From Polaromonas sp. (GTDB lineage Bacteria > Pseudomonadota > Gammaproteobacteria > Burkholderiales > Burkholderiaceae_C), in the NCBI RefSeq assembly GCF_013817205.1, contig NZ_JACDDD010000024.1, positions 1-45,927 on the forward strand: 45,927 nucleotides of DNA, written 5' to 3'. The first letter of the stretch is position 1. Every line of letters begins with the position of its first letter. Of this stretch, positions 1 to 7,317 are shown piece by piece. A model generated the notes under the pieces. The model was not told the DNA's origin and did no database searches. It saw only the letters and a list, made by a program, of their open reading frames with translations. The position numbers were made by a program, and so were the translations under genes.

Positions 1-1
1 G

Positions 2-1057
2 GACATCCGTGTGGTGCCGGGCGCCGCCGGCGGGCCCAAAGGCCTGGTGCTGGGGCCGCTGGACCGCTTCATCTTTGGCGACTGGTTACGGGCAAGCACG
101 CAGGAAGTGCACCTGGTGGGTGCCTCCATAGGCGCGTGGCGCATGGCCACGGCCTGCCTGGACGACCCGGTGACGGCCTTCCAGCGCCTAGAAGACGACT
201 ACATCCAGCAGCACATTGCCGCGCCGCCCGGCAAGAAGTTGCCGCCGGCCCAGCTCGTGAGCGAGCAGTTCGGCCAGAACCTGAAGGACTTTTATGGGGG
301 CCGGGTGCAGCAGGTGCTGCAACACCCGCGTTACCGCCTGCACATCGTGACCTCGCGCGGGCGCCACATGTTGCGCCGCGAACATGGTGTGGCCACGCCG
401 CTGGGCTACCTGGGCGCCTTCCTCACCAACACCCTGCACCGCAAGGCCATGGGCGCCTGGCTGGAGCGGGTGGTGTTTTCCAGCCAGCAGGCACCGCTGC
501 CGTTTGCCACCGGCGACTACCGCACGCGGCAGCTGCCGCTGACCGAAGCCAACTTCAACCCGGCGCTGCAGGCCAGCTGCTCCATCCCCTTCATGCTTAA
601 GGCCGTACACAATATCCCCGGTGCACCCCCCGGCGCCTACTGGGACGGCGGCATCACCGACTACCACCTCCATCTTAACTATGCTTCTGATTTGATAGCT
701 GCTAACGAAGGCGGGGCGGGGGCTACAGGCCGAAATGCTTCAAAAACAGGGGGGCTGGTGCTGTACCCCCATTTCCAGAAAGCCGTGGTGCCCGGCTGGC
801 TCGACAAAGGCCTGAAATGGCGCCACGGCGCCACACACTTCCTTGACAACGTGGTGCTGCTCGCGCCCGACGCCGAGTGGATCAAAACCCTGCCCAACGG
901 CAAACTGCCGGACCGCAATGACTTCGTGCGCTACGCCTCTGACCCGAGCGGCCGCATGAAGGCCTGGAGCCGGGCAGTGGCAGCCAGCCGCCAACTGGCG
1001 GAAGAATTTCAGGGCTGGCTGGCAAAGCCGGATATGGGGCTGGTCGCCGCGCTGTGA
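2..1057 (+). CDS. Patatin-like phospholipase (5'-truncated by window edge)
   Basis: Probable lipid acyl hydrolase of the patatin family. The frame is open to the left edge, so the true start lies outside; a GTG at 11 is the first in-frame start visible. The oxyanion-loop region reads GAAGGPKGLVL. The serine elbow is GASIG (Ser about residue 39 counted from the GTG) and the partner aspartate is in WDGGITDYH (about residue 212), so the Ser-Asp dyad is intact. No signal peptide can be judged because the N-terminus is missing. About 22 residues (225-247) between DYHLHLNY and GLVLYPHF are encoded by an R1 repeat copy and look like an insertion next to the catalytic Asp. Family assignment is firm; the substrate is unknown. 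Confidence 0.8.
   Translation, partial: DIRVVPGAAGGPKGLVLGPLDRFIFGDWLRASTQEVHLVGASIGAWRMATACLDDPVTAFQRLEDDYIQQHIAAPPGKKLPPAQLVSEQFGQNLKDFYGGRVQQVLQHPRYRLHIVTSRGRHMLRREHGVATPLGYLGAFLTNTLHRKAMGAWLERVVFSSQQAPLPFATGDYRTRQLPLTEANFNPALQASCSIPFMLKAVHNIPGAPPGAYWDGGITDYHLHLNYASDLIAANEGGAGATGRNASKTGGLVLYPHFQKAVVPGWLDKGLKWRHGATHFLDNVVLLAPDAEWIKTLPNGKLPDRNDFVRYASDPSGRMKAWSRAVAASRQLAEEFQGWLAKPDMGLVAAL
681..745 (+). repeat. R1 interspersed repeat, copy a (in-frame in patatin gene)
   Basis: Matches the R1 family: TTTGATAGCTGCT at the left and a diverged GGGCTACAGGCC at the right, spaced as in the intergenic copies at 2111 and 11599. It is read forward and in-frame, giving roughly SDLIAANEGGAGATGRNAS in the phospholipase. 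Confidence 0.75.
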
Positions 1058-1073
1058 ATCCCGACCGTTCAAC

Positions 1074-1103
1074 TTGACATTTGATCCAGCCGTCGGCTAA
1101 TAT
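1074..1103 (+). promoter_or_regulatory. Sigma-70-type promoter of the toxin-antitoxin operon
   Basis: TTGACA (1074-1079) and TAATAT (1098-1103) are separated by 18 bp, close to the sigma-70 consensus. It sits just upstream of the antitoxin gene and its -10 touches the palindromic operator. Confidence 0.65.
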
Positions 1104-1126
1104 TGTGCCATCATTTGATGGCACAA
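1103..1126. promoter_or_regulatory. Perfect 24-bp palindrome, likely antitoxin operator
   Basis: Arms TTGTGCCATCA and TGATGGCACAA are exact reverse complements around a 2-nt centre. The site begins at the last base of the -10 and ends 15 bp before the antitoxin ATG, an ideal position for autorepression by a dimeric antitoxin. Confidence 0.65.
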
Positions 1127-1141
1127 ATTGGAGTCTCAACC

Positions 1142-1501
1142 ATGGAAGCATTTGCAATTCGGGACCTGCGCGAACACACCGGTGAGTTGGTGCGTAATGC
1201 AGAAAGCGGGCAGTTTTCTGTGGTCTCCAAACACGGCCGTCCCTTGTTTGTTGCCATGCCTTTTACCGACGAGTTGCTCAGCGCCGGCGTGTCGGTGTCA
1301 CTGGCCGACAGGCTGGTGCAAAGCGGCGAGTTATCCACGTCTTCCGGGGCCAAGCTGGCGGGTATGCCGTATGCGCGCTATTTGCAGCATCTGGGCGCCA
1401 TGGGCTACAGCCTGCTGGATGACACCGCCCGGCTGGAGGACGAACTCGCCTTGCTTGATCCCACAGAGCCAGTCGAGGCTGACACGCCATCTCCCCGCTG
1501 A
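1142..1501 (+). CDS. Type II antitoxin: Phd/YefM-like N-terminus with UPF0175-like C-terminus
   Basis: A 119-residue protein, predicted cognate antitoxin of the PIN-like toxin 12 bp downstream. The start at ATG 1142 is preferred over the upstream TTG at 1103 because GGAG lies 8 nt before it and because 1103 is inside the operator. Residues 1-40 (FAIRDLREHTGELV, then SVVSKHGRPLFVAMPF) resemble the Phd/YefM fold that binds operator DNA. Residues 60-100 (LVQSGELSTSSGAKLAGM, then LLDD) resemble the helix-turn-helix-like UPF0175 segment usually paired with DUF3368 toxins. It appears to be a fusion of two antitoxin types. The family pairing is established knowledge; binding to the palindrome is inference. 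Confidence 0.75.
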   Translation: MEAFAIRDLREHTGELVRNAESGQFSVVSKHGRPLFVAMPFTDELLSAGVSVSLADRLVQSGELSTSSGAKLAGMPYARYLQHLGAMGYSLLDDTARLEDELALLDPTEPVEADTPSPR

Positions 1502-1513
1502 AAGCTTGGCGCC

Positions 1514-2002
1514 ATGCAACTGCTGGTGACTGACGCGGGGCCGCTGATTGCACTGTCGGTGGCCGATGTTCTGGCGATCACCCTGCAAAGTTTTGAGGTG
1601 CTGGTGCCCCAGGCCGTGCTGAACGAGTGTCTGGCCGACCCCTATGCCCCCGGCGCAGTCCCAGTCGCCGAGGCCTTGCGCCAGCAGATGTTCACGGTTG
1701 TTCCTGACGAGTCAATCACCCCGCTTGACGCTGCTTTTGCCGCAGGGCTGGGCTCGGGCGAGGCCGCCGTGCTGGCCTACGCGATGCAGCATCAACAAGT
1801 CGCGCTGATCGACGAGCGCCGCGCCCGGCGCATCGCCCAGCGCCTGGGGGTGCAGGTGGTAGGTAGCGGAGCCGTGCTGCTGGCCCTCAAATCCAGAGGC
1901 CTTATCAGAAGCCTGCAAACCGTGCTGGATATCTGGCAGGCGCATGGCTATTACCTGTCGCCTGAATTGAGGGCAGAGTTGCTGGAGAGGGCGGGGGAGT
2001 AG
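1514..2002 (+). CDS. DUF3368 PIN-like toxin (predicted RNase)
   Basis: A 162-residue protein of the DUF3368 family, a PIN-domain branch expected to cleave RNA with a divalent metal when not bound by its antitoxin. Candidate acidic residues are Asp7 (TDAGPLIAL), Glu38 (AVLNECL), Glu83 (GSGEAAVLAYA) and Asp100-Glu101 (IDERRARRIA). The C-terminal ALKSRGLI...LRAELLERAGE is typical of the family. It follows the antitoxin by 12 bp in the same transcript, the classical antitoxin-first order. All candidate catalytic acids remain, so it looks intact. Target RNA cannot be told from sequence. Confidence 0.8.
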   Translation: MQLLVTDAGPLIALSVADVLAITLQSFEVLVPQAVLNECLADPYAPGAVPVAEALRQQMFTVVPDESITPLDAAFAAGLGSGEAAVLAYAMQHQQVALIDERRARRIAQRLGVQVVGSGAVLLALKSRGLIRSLQTVLDIWQAHGYYLSPELRAELLERAGE

Positions 2003-2003
2003 C

Positions 2004-2090
2004 CCACGCCAGACCTTGGGCGTGATGGTCACGGTGGGCGCCTGGAACATGCTGTCGCGCTTTCTGGTGGCGCTGGAGATGGGACACTGA
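2004..2090 (+). pseudogene. Remnant: C-terminal tail of a carboxymuconolactone-decarboxylase-like gene
   Basis: Right after the toxin stop, an open frame ends with VTVGAWNMLSRFLVALEMGH and TGA at 2088-2090. That ending resembles the C-terminal helix of AhpD/carboxymuconolactone-decarboxylase proteins. No body of the gene is present, so the toxin-antitoxin unit probably replaced or was inserted into it. Family recognition from about 25 residues is tentative. Confidence 0.4.
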
Positions 2091-2110
2091 GGTGCTGCGC
2101 CTGCCTGATT

Positions 2111-2171
2111 TGCTCTGTTTTTGATAGCTGCTCGCGCAGACGGGTCGGGGGCTGGAGGCCGATTTGATGCT
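2111..2171 (+). repeat. R1 interspersed repeat, copy b (intergenic)
   Basis: A well-conserved copy: TTTTTGATAGCTGCTCGCGC, then GGGGGCTGGAGGCC, then GATTTGATGCT. It lies between two gene remnants and overlaps no intact gene. Confidence 0.8.
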
Positions 2172-2215
2172 GAGAAATTGCAGAAGAGCTGCTTGACGCC
2201 TAAACTCCGTCCATC

Positions 2216-2384
2216 ATGACGCCCGACGTCTACCCGCTCAATTCAGACGGAAGCCGAGTAGAGGGCTGCGCTGCAAGTGGTGGCGCCTTACTTTGAGAAT
2301 GAGCCTGAGATTTGTGGTGATGCAGCAGTGCACTTTGAGGCGATGCTCGCGCTTATTCAGGCCTACGAGGCAAAACACTACTGA
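2216..2384 (+). pseudogene. Frameshifted, truncated HigA-type antitoxin
   Basis: ATG at 2216 opens MTPDVYPLNSD. After a disturbed stretch near 2250-2265 the other frame continues AALQVVAPYFENEPE, then AAVHFEAMLALIQAYEAKHY, and stops at TGA 2382-2384. This is the N-terminal region of HigA/HTH antitoxins of the HigBA type. The downstream helix-turn-helix DNA-binding half is absent. It is a dead relic of a second toxin-antitoxin locus; no HigB toxin remains visible. Confidence 0.6.
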
Positions 2385-2473
2385 CAGCAACCGCATACCG
2401 GGCTGGGCTACGGAGGTTTTTCACAAGATCAGTAGCTTTGCTGCGAACGCCCCGGTGCAGTTATCCTCTGGCC

Positions 2474-3394
2474 ATGGCTATTCCTGACTACCAAACCTGC
2501 ATGCTTCCATTCCTACGCTTTCTCGAAGATTGCGAGGAGCACTCCCTTCGCGAGGCTGAGGAGTCGCTGGGAGAGTATTTTCAGTTGTCTGCTACTGAGC
2601 GTGCCGAATTGCTGGCAAGTGGGCAGCAGAGAGTCTTCAAGAACAGGATCGGCTGGGCAAGAACCTATCTAAAAAAGGCATGTCTCATCGAGGCGCCCAA
2701 ACGTGGCGTGTTCAAGATCACAGACAGAGGACTCAAAGTCTTGTCGACCAATCCACTGCGCATCGACGGGAAATTTTTGGAACAGTTTCCTGAATTCATG
2801 GAGTTCAGGGAAATCTCCAAGAAACCAAACGAGAACACATTGGCTTCGGAGCCTGCGTTAAATATGTCGGCTACCGTTACACCCGAAGAGGAAATCGAGC
2901 GTGCTTACCAAGGGTTACGTGAGCAGCTTGCGCAGGAACTGATTACTGTGATCCTCAGTTGCTCTCCAGCATTTTTCGAACAGCTTGTTGTTGATGTGCT
3001 TGTGAAAATGGGTTACGGCGGCTCCAGGCGCGATGCAGGTGAGCGAATAGGGCAAACCGGCGATGGTGGTATCGACGGAATCATCAAGGAAGATCGCCTG
3101 GGCTTGGACACAATTTTCATCCAGGCGAAACGCTGGCAAGGATCGGTCGGGCGACCTGAAATCCAGAAGTTTGTCGGTGCACTTCAAGGTCAGCGCGCAA
3201 AGAAAGGCGTCTTCATTACTACATCGACGTTTACAGCCGACGCAACTGACTACGCAACAAGAATCGACACGAAGGTCGTGCTCATTGATGGCAAGGCCTT
3301 GTCTGCGCTAATGATCGATTTCGATGTTGGTGTTTCGGCCTCGGCCTCGTATGTGGTTAAGCGTGTGGACTCTGATTACTTCGAAGAGGGTTGA
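2474..3394 (+). CDS. mrr: Mrr-type restriction endonuclease (type IV, methylation-dependent)
   Basis: A 306-residue protein matching Mrr in length and layout: an N-terminal winged-helix-like Mrr_N domain (about 1-100) and a C-terminal PD-(D/E)xK nuclease domain (about 160-280). Catalytic motif residues are Asp201 in TGDGGIDG and the QAK motif (Gln217-x-Lys219) in IFIQAKRW. Mrr proteins cut foreign DNA carrying modified bases. The start MAIPDYQTC at ATG 2474 fits E. coli Mrr; an in-frame start at 2438 would add 12 unrelated residues. Its DNA is visibly less GC-rich than its neighbours, which suggests horizontal acquisition. It is tail-to-tail with the alcohol dehydrogenase with no gap. Modification specificity is unknown. 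Confidence 0.85.
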   Translation: MAIPDYQTCMLPFLRFLEDCEEHSLREAEESLGEYFQLSATERAELLASGQQRVFKNRIGWARTYLKKACLIEAPKRGVFKITDRGLKVLSTNPLRIDGKFLEQFPEFMEFREISKKPNENTLASEPALNMSATVTPEEEIERAYQGLREQLAQELITVILSCSPAFFEQLVVDVLVKMGYGGSRRDAGERIGQTGDGGIDGIIKEDRLGLDTIFIQAKRWQGSVGRPEIQKFVGALQGQRAKKGVFITTSTFTADATDYATRIDTKVVLIDGKALSALMIDFDVGVSASASYVVKRVDSDYFEEG

Positions 3395-4531
3395 TTAAAG
3401 CGAATCCCCCAACATCCCCGCATACTCCTCAGCCGTCGCAATCCGCGGATTCGTCTTGTGGCAGTGGTCGGCCATCGCGCCCTTGATGATGTCGGGGAAC
3501 TGGTCGCGGCTTACGCCCATGGCGGCCAGGCCGGTGGGCAGGCCCAGGCGGGCGTTCATGTCGCGGACAGCATCGGCGACATCGCTGCCGGCGGCCAGGC
3601 CCATGGCGTGGGCCATACGTTCCAGGCGTTTTTCTTTCTGGATCGATTCGGCACCGGCGTTGAAACGAATCACAGCCGGCAAAAACATGGCGTTGAGTGA
3701 GCCGTGGTGCAGGCGCGGGTCGACGCCGCCCAGGCTGTGACTCAGGCTGTGCACGCAGCCCAAGCCCTTCTGGAAAGCCATGGCACCCTGCATGGACGCG
3801 CTCATCATGTTGAGCCGGGCTTCGCGGTCGCTGCCGTCTTTGGTGGCGCGTTCGATATTCGCCCAGCCGCGCTGCAGGCCGTCGAGCGCGATGCCGTCGG
3901 CGGGCGGGTTGAAGCTGGGCGCCATAAAGGTTTCCATGCAGTGCGCAATCGCGTCCATGCCGGTGGCGGCGGTCAGTTTGGCGGGCAGGCCCAGCGTCAG
4001 TTCGGGGTCGCAGATGGCGGTCTTGGGCACGATGTGCCAGGAGTGAAAACCCAGCTTGCGGTGGTCGTCCACGATGATGATGGCGCCGCGCGCGACTTCG
4101 CTGCCAGTGCCGCTGGTGGTCGGCACAGCAATCAGCGGCGCGACGCGGTCGGTGATTTTCAGCGAGCCGCCTTCGATGGTGGCGTAGGTGGTCAGCGGGC
4201 CTTCATGCGTGGCCGCAATCGCCACGCCCTTGGCGCAGTCGATGGCCGAGCCGCCGCCGACGGCGATCAGGCCGTCGCAGTTGTTGGCCTTGTACATGGC
4301 GGCGGCGGCACGCACGGCGGCTTCGGTCGGATTCGAGGGCGTTTCGTCGAACACGGTGACGGCCAGCCCGGGCAGGGCGTCAAGTGCTTTTTGCAGTACG
4401 CCCGCCGCCTTGACGCCGGCGTCGGTGACGATCAGCGGCCGCGTGATGCCGACCCTTTCACATTCCTGCTTGAGCAGCTTGACCGCGCCGTACTCGAACT
4501 GGATCTGGGTGACGTAATAAATGAAAGCCAT
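3395..4531 (-). CDS. Iron-containing alcohol dehydrogenase
   Basis: A 378-residue member of the group III (Fe-dependent) alcohol dehydrogenase family, expected to oxidise an alcohol or reduce an aldehyde with NAD(P)H in the cytoplasm. Visible motifs are the nucleotide-binding GGGSAIDCAKGVA, the family signature PTTSGTGSEVARGAIIIVD, and metal-ligand regions MDAIAHCMETF, CVHSLSHSLGG and HHGSLNAMFLP. The start at MAFIYYVTQI is preferred; an in-frame start 30 bp upstream adds MRIRRERHPT, which does not look like the family. It is divergent from the esterase at 4669. The substrate cannot be inferred. Confidence 0.88.
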   Translation of the reverse strand: MAFIYYVTQIQFEYGAVKLLKQECERVGITRPLIVTDAGVKAAGVLQKALDALPGLAVTVFDETPSNPTEAAVRAAAAMYKANNCDGLIAVGGGSAIDCAKGVAIAATHEGPLTTYATIEGGSLKITDRVAPLIAVPTTSGTGSEVARGAIIIVDDHRKLGFHSWHIVPKTAICDPELTLGLPAKLTAATGMDAIAHCMETFMAPSFNPPADGIALDGLQRGWANIERATKDGSDREARLNMMSASMQGAMAFQKGLGCVHSLSHSLGGVDPRLHHGSLNAMFLPAVIRFNAGAESIQKEKRLERMAHAMGLAAGSDVADAVRDMNARLGLPTGLAAMGVSRDQFPDIIKGAMADHCHKTNPRIATAEEYAGMLGDSL

Positions 4532-4668
4532 GGTGGGGTGTCTCTCTCGTCTGATGCGCACGTTGTAGGATGGGATGACGTTACTTTAATGGCTGCAGGC
4601 GACCTGGCCAGCCAGCAAACCCGAAAACCGTCACTTTGGCGATAGCGCTGCCCCGACTTCTTCATCTG

Positions 4669-5625
4669 ATGACACATTCTGCTGTTCCCAAAGACCCCTT
4701 GACCCCGGCCATGCGCGACGTGCTGGTGCGCATGGCGCGCGCTGCGCGGCCGCCGCTTCACACGCTGAGCCCGCAGCAGGCGCGCGCCGCGTACGAGGCC
4801 GGTGCCGGTGTGCTGGAGATTCCATCGGCACGGCTCGCACGGGTCGAGGACTTCACCATCGCCACGCGCGACGGGTTTGCGCTGCCGCTGCGCCTCTACG
4901 CGCCGTCGTACGACAAACTGCCGGTGCTGATGTATTTCCACGGTGGCGGATTCACGATTGGCAGCGTGGCCTCGCATGACATCCTGTGCCGCCAGCTCAG
5001 TCATCTGGCCGGCTGCGCAGTGGTCTCGGCAGATTACCGTCTCGCACCTGAATACAAATTTCCGACCGCCGCCAACGACGCCTGGGACGCGTTGGCCTGG
5101 CTGTCATTTCATGCTGACGACAAGGGCCTGGACGGCACGCGGCTGGCGGTCGGCGGCGACAGTGCCGGTGGCTCACTGGCGGCGGCCTGCGCCATCCAGG
5201 CGCGCGACATGGCCATGCCGCTGGAGCTGCAACTGCTGATTTACCCGGGCTGCGCGCCGCAGCAGGATTCGGCTTCGCATCAGCACTTTGCCGAAGGCTT
5301 TGTGTTGGAAACCTCACTCATCAACTACTTCTTCAGCCAGTACTTACGCAGCCCGGCCGACAGGGACGACTGGCGCTTTGCGCCGCTGACTGCACCCGAT
5401 GTGGATGGCGTGGCCCCGGCCTGGATAGGGCTGGCCGAATGCGACCCGCTGGTCGACGAGGGTGTGGCGTATGCCGATAAACTGCGCATGGCCGGGGTGA
5501 CGGTGGACCTCGAAATTTACCGCGGCGTGACGCATGAGTTCATCAAGATGGGTCGCGTCATTGTTGAAGCCAGGCAGGCCCAAGCCCATATGGCACATGC
5601 GCTGCGTCATGCCTTTTCAAAGTAG
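4669..5625 (+). CDS. Alpha/beta hydrolase, hormone-sensitive-lipase family esterase
   Basis: A 318-residue carboxylesterase. The oxyanion motif is HGGG (YFHGGGFTIGS), the nucleophile elbow GDSAGG, the acid in ECDPLVDE and the catalytic histidine in GVTHEFIKMG: a complete HSL (family IV) triad. I chose ATG 4669 (MTHSAVPKDPLTPAMRD); a TTG at 4636 would extend it by 11 residues. It is followed after 10 bp by the thioesterase-GNAT gene, so the two are probably co-transcribed. Likely substrates are short-chain esters, but nothing here fixes them. Confidence 0.85.
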   Translation: MTHSAVPKDPLTPAMRDVLVRMARAARPPLHTLSPQQARAAYEAGAGVLEIPSARLARVEDFTIATRDGFALPLRLYAPSYDKLPVLMYFHGGGFTIGSVASHDILCRQLSHLAGCAVVSADYRLAPEYKFPTAANDAWDALAWLSFHADDKGLDGTRLAVGGDSAGGSLAAACAIQARDMAMPLELQLLIYPGCAPQQDSASHQHFAEGFVLETSLINYFFSQYLRSPADRDDWRFAPLTAPDVDGVAPAWIGLAECDPLVDEGVAYADKLRMAGVTVDLEIYRGVTHEFIKMGRVIVEARQAQAHMAHALRHAFSK

Positions 5626-5635
5626 AGTGACTGAC

Positions 5636-6505
5636 ATGAAACGACACGACTTCCGATTCTTCCACCGGCTGCGGGTGCGTTGGGCCGAGGTGGACATGCA
5701 GAAAATTGTCTTCAACGCCCATTACCTGATGTATTTCGACACCGCCGTGGCCGACTACTGGCGCGCGTTGGCCTTGCCGTATGAAGAAACCATGCATCAA
5801 CTGGGCGGCGATCTGTATGTGAAGAAGGCTTCGGTCGAATACCACGGCTCGGCGCGTTACGACGACCAGATCGACATTGGCATGAAGTGCGCACGCATCG
5901 GCAACTCTTCCATGGTCTTTACCGGTGCGATCTTTCGGGGCGATGCGCTGCTGATCACCTGCGAGCTGATCTACGTGTTTGCCGATCCGGCGACGCAAAC
6001 CTCGCGGCCAGTGCCCGAGGGTCTGCGCAAAATCCTGACTGCCTTCGAGGCCGGCGAAACCATGGTCACGGTCAAGACGGGATCGTGGTCAGAACTGGGC
6101 GAACATGCCAGCGCCATCCGCACTTCGGTGTTTGTCGAGGAGCAGGGCATTCCGCCGGAGATGGAATGGGACGAGGCCGACAAGGCCGCCGTGCACGCGG
6201 TCGCCTACAACGGCCTGGGCCGGCCGATAGCCACGGGCCGCCTGCTGCAGCACGGGCCGGGCAGCGCAAAAATCGGCCGCATGGCAGTCAACCGCGTGTT
6301 GCGCGGCGCCAGCCTGGGACGCGAATTGCTGAACGCGCTGGTGGCGCAGGCCGAGCAACGCGGCGACACCGAGGTGCTGTTGCATGCCCAGCGCAGCGCC
6401 GAAGGTTTTTATGCGCGCCTCGGTTTTACGCCACGCGGCGAACCGTTTGACGAGGTGGAGATTCCGCACATTGAGATGGTGCGGGCCATCGGCGCCAAAC
6501 GCTAA
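5636..6505 (+). CDS. Fusion: YbgC/FadM-type acyl-CoA thioesterase + GNAT acetyltransferase
   Basis: A 289-residue two-domain protein. Residues 1-135 are a hot-dog 4HBT thioesterase: RVRWAEVDMQKIVFNAHYL carries the catalytic-type Asp, then the YHGSARYDDQI strand. Residues 140-289 form a GNAT domain of the ElaA/YjcF kind (AIRTSVFVEEQGIP, AVNRVLRGASLGRELL, FYARLGF). The start at ATG 5636 begins MKRHDFRFFHRLRVRW, as expected for the thioesterase; upstream in-frame codons overlap the esterase gene. It ends overlapping the convergent NRDE gene by a few bases. A plausible inference is hydrolysis of an acyl-CoA coupled to acyl transfer, but no substrate is known. Confidence 0.82.
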   Translation: MKRHDFRFFHRLRVRWAEVDMQKIVFNAHYLMYFDTAVADYWRALALPYEETMHQLGGDLYVKKASVEYHGSARYDDQIDIGMKCARIGNSSMVFTGAIFRGDALLITCELIYVFADPATQTSRPVPEGLRKILTAFEAGETMVTVKTGSWSELGEHASAIRTSVFVEEQGIPPEMEWDEADKAAVHAVAYNGLGRPIATGRLLQHGPGSAKIGRMAVNRVLRGASLGRELLNALVAQAEQRGDTEVLLHAQRSAEGFYARLGFTPRGEPFDEVEIPHIEMVRAIGAKR

Positions 6506-7305
6506 CGCTCCCAGCGCAAGCGCAGGTTTTGCATGCCGGGCGTATCGTCGGCGCCGTGCGCGTGGGTGACTTCCTGCAGCGCGATGTCCCAGCCTTCACT
6601 GGCGACGGACGCCCCCAGCACGGTGCTGCAACGCGTGCCGTAACCATGTTCGGGAAAGTCAACAAACGCGCTTGACAGCGCCTCTTCCAGCGCCAGCGGC
6701 ACGCCGGTGTTGGGCAGGTCTTCGCGGTCGGCGCGCCGCCGGTCCTTGAGGGCCCTCATCAGTTCGGCGGTCAGCGCATCTTCATCAGAAGTTGCCAGCG
6801 CCGAATACAGCGCCTTTTTCAGCCCCAGCGTTTTTGGCCAGGGTGTGTCGAGTGCGCCGTTGGACAGGCCGTAAACGCCGGGCTTCAGCGCGCGGGATTC
6901 GAGGCCGGGGCCGGGCTTGTTGCTGAGCCAGTGCCAGGCGCCGGTTTTAAAGTCACCCAGCACCAGGTTGAAGCCGCCATAGGCTTGGGCCTTGATGCCT
7001 GCCATGAAGCTGGCCGCGTCGACAGTGCGGTCCAGCCAGCGCGTGACCAGCTCGCCGCGCGACTTGTCCCCTGTGAGGGACGCCGGGCCGCGCACATTGG
7101 TCAGCATGGCGATACGCCCGCCAGCCGTCAGCCCCATCCAGGTGCCGCCGGCACGCAGGTCGCGGCCGGAGATGATTTCATTGCCGCCATCGCCGTGCCA
7201 GCGTGCCAGGGGCAGGGTGGGGCGGTCCAGAAACTCGTCGCGGTTGGCGGCGATGACCAGCGGCCAGCGCGCCGAGGCGCCGATGGCAAAGGCAATCAGG
7301 CACAT
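6502..7305 (-). CDS. NRDE family protein (TANGO2-like)
   Basis: A 267-residue protein starting MCLIAFAI and carrying the name-giving AANRDEF motif (about residues 19-25), where Cys2 after Met removal is characteristic. Other family marks are GRDLRAGGTWMGLT and GFNLVLGD. Bacterial relatives are of uncertain function; the eukaryotic homologue TANGO2 is linked to haem or lipid handling. It lies downstream of ygfZ on the same strand, 12 bp apart, suggesting an operon. Confidence 0.85.
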   Translation of the reverse strand: MCLIAFAIGASARWPLVIAANRDEFLDRPTLPLARWHGDGGNEIISGRDLRAGGTWMGLTAGGRIAMLTNVRGPASLTGDKSRGELVTRWLDRTVDAASFMAGIKAQAYGGFNLVLGDFKTGAWHWLSNKPGPGLESRALKPGVYGLSNGALDTPWPKTLGLKKALYSALATSDEDALTAELMRALKDRRRADREDLPNTGVPLALEEALSSAFVDFPEHGYGTRCSTVLGASVASEGWDIALQEVTHAHGADDTPGMQNLRLRWER

Positions 7306-7317
7306 CTCAGGACAAGC

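Noticed and set aside
2293..2487. 64-codon frame over the HigA remnant
   Set aside because: The adjacent frame holds the recognisable HigA sequence; this one is random and runs into mrr.
3704..4645. 313-codon plus-strand frame opposite the alcohol dehydrogenase
   Set aside because: Shadow frame; the dehydrogenase motifs on the other strand are complete.
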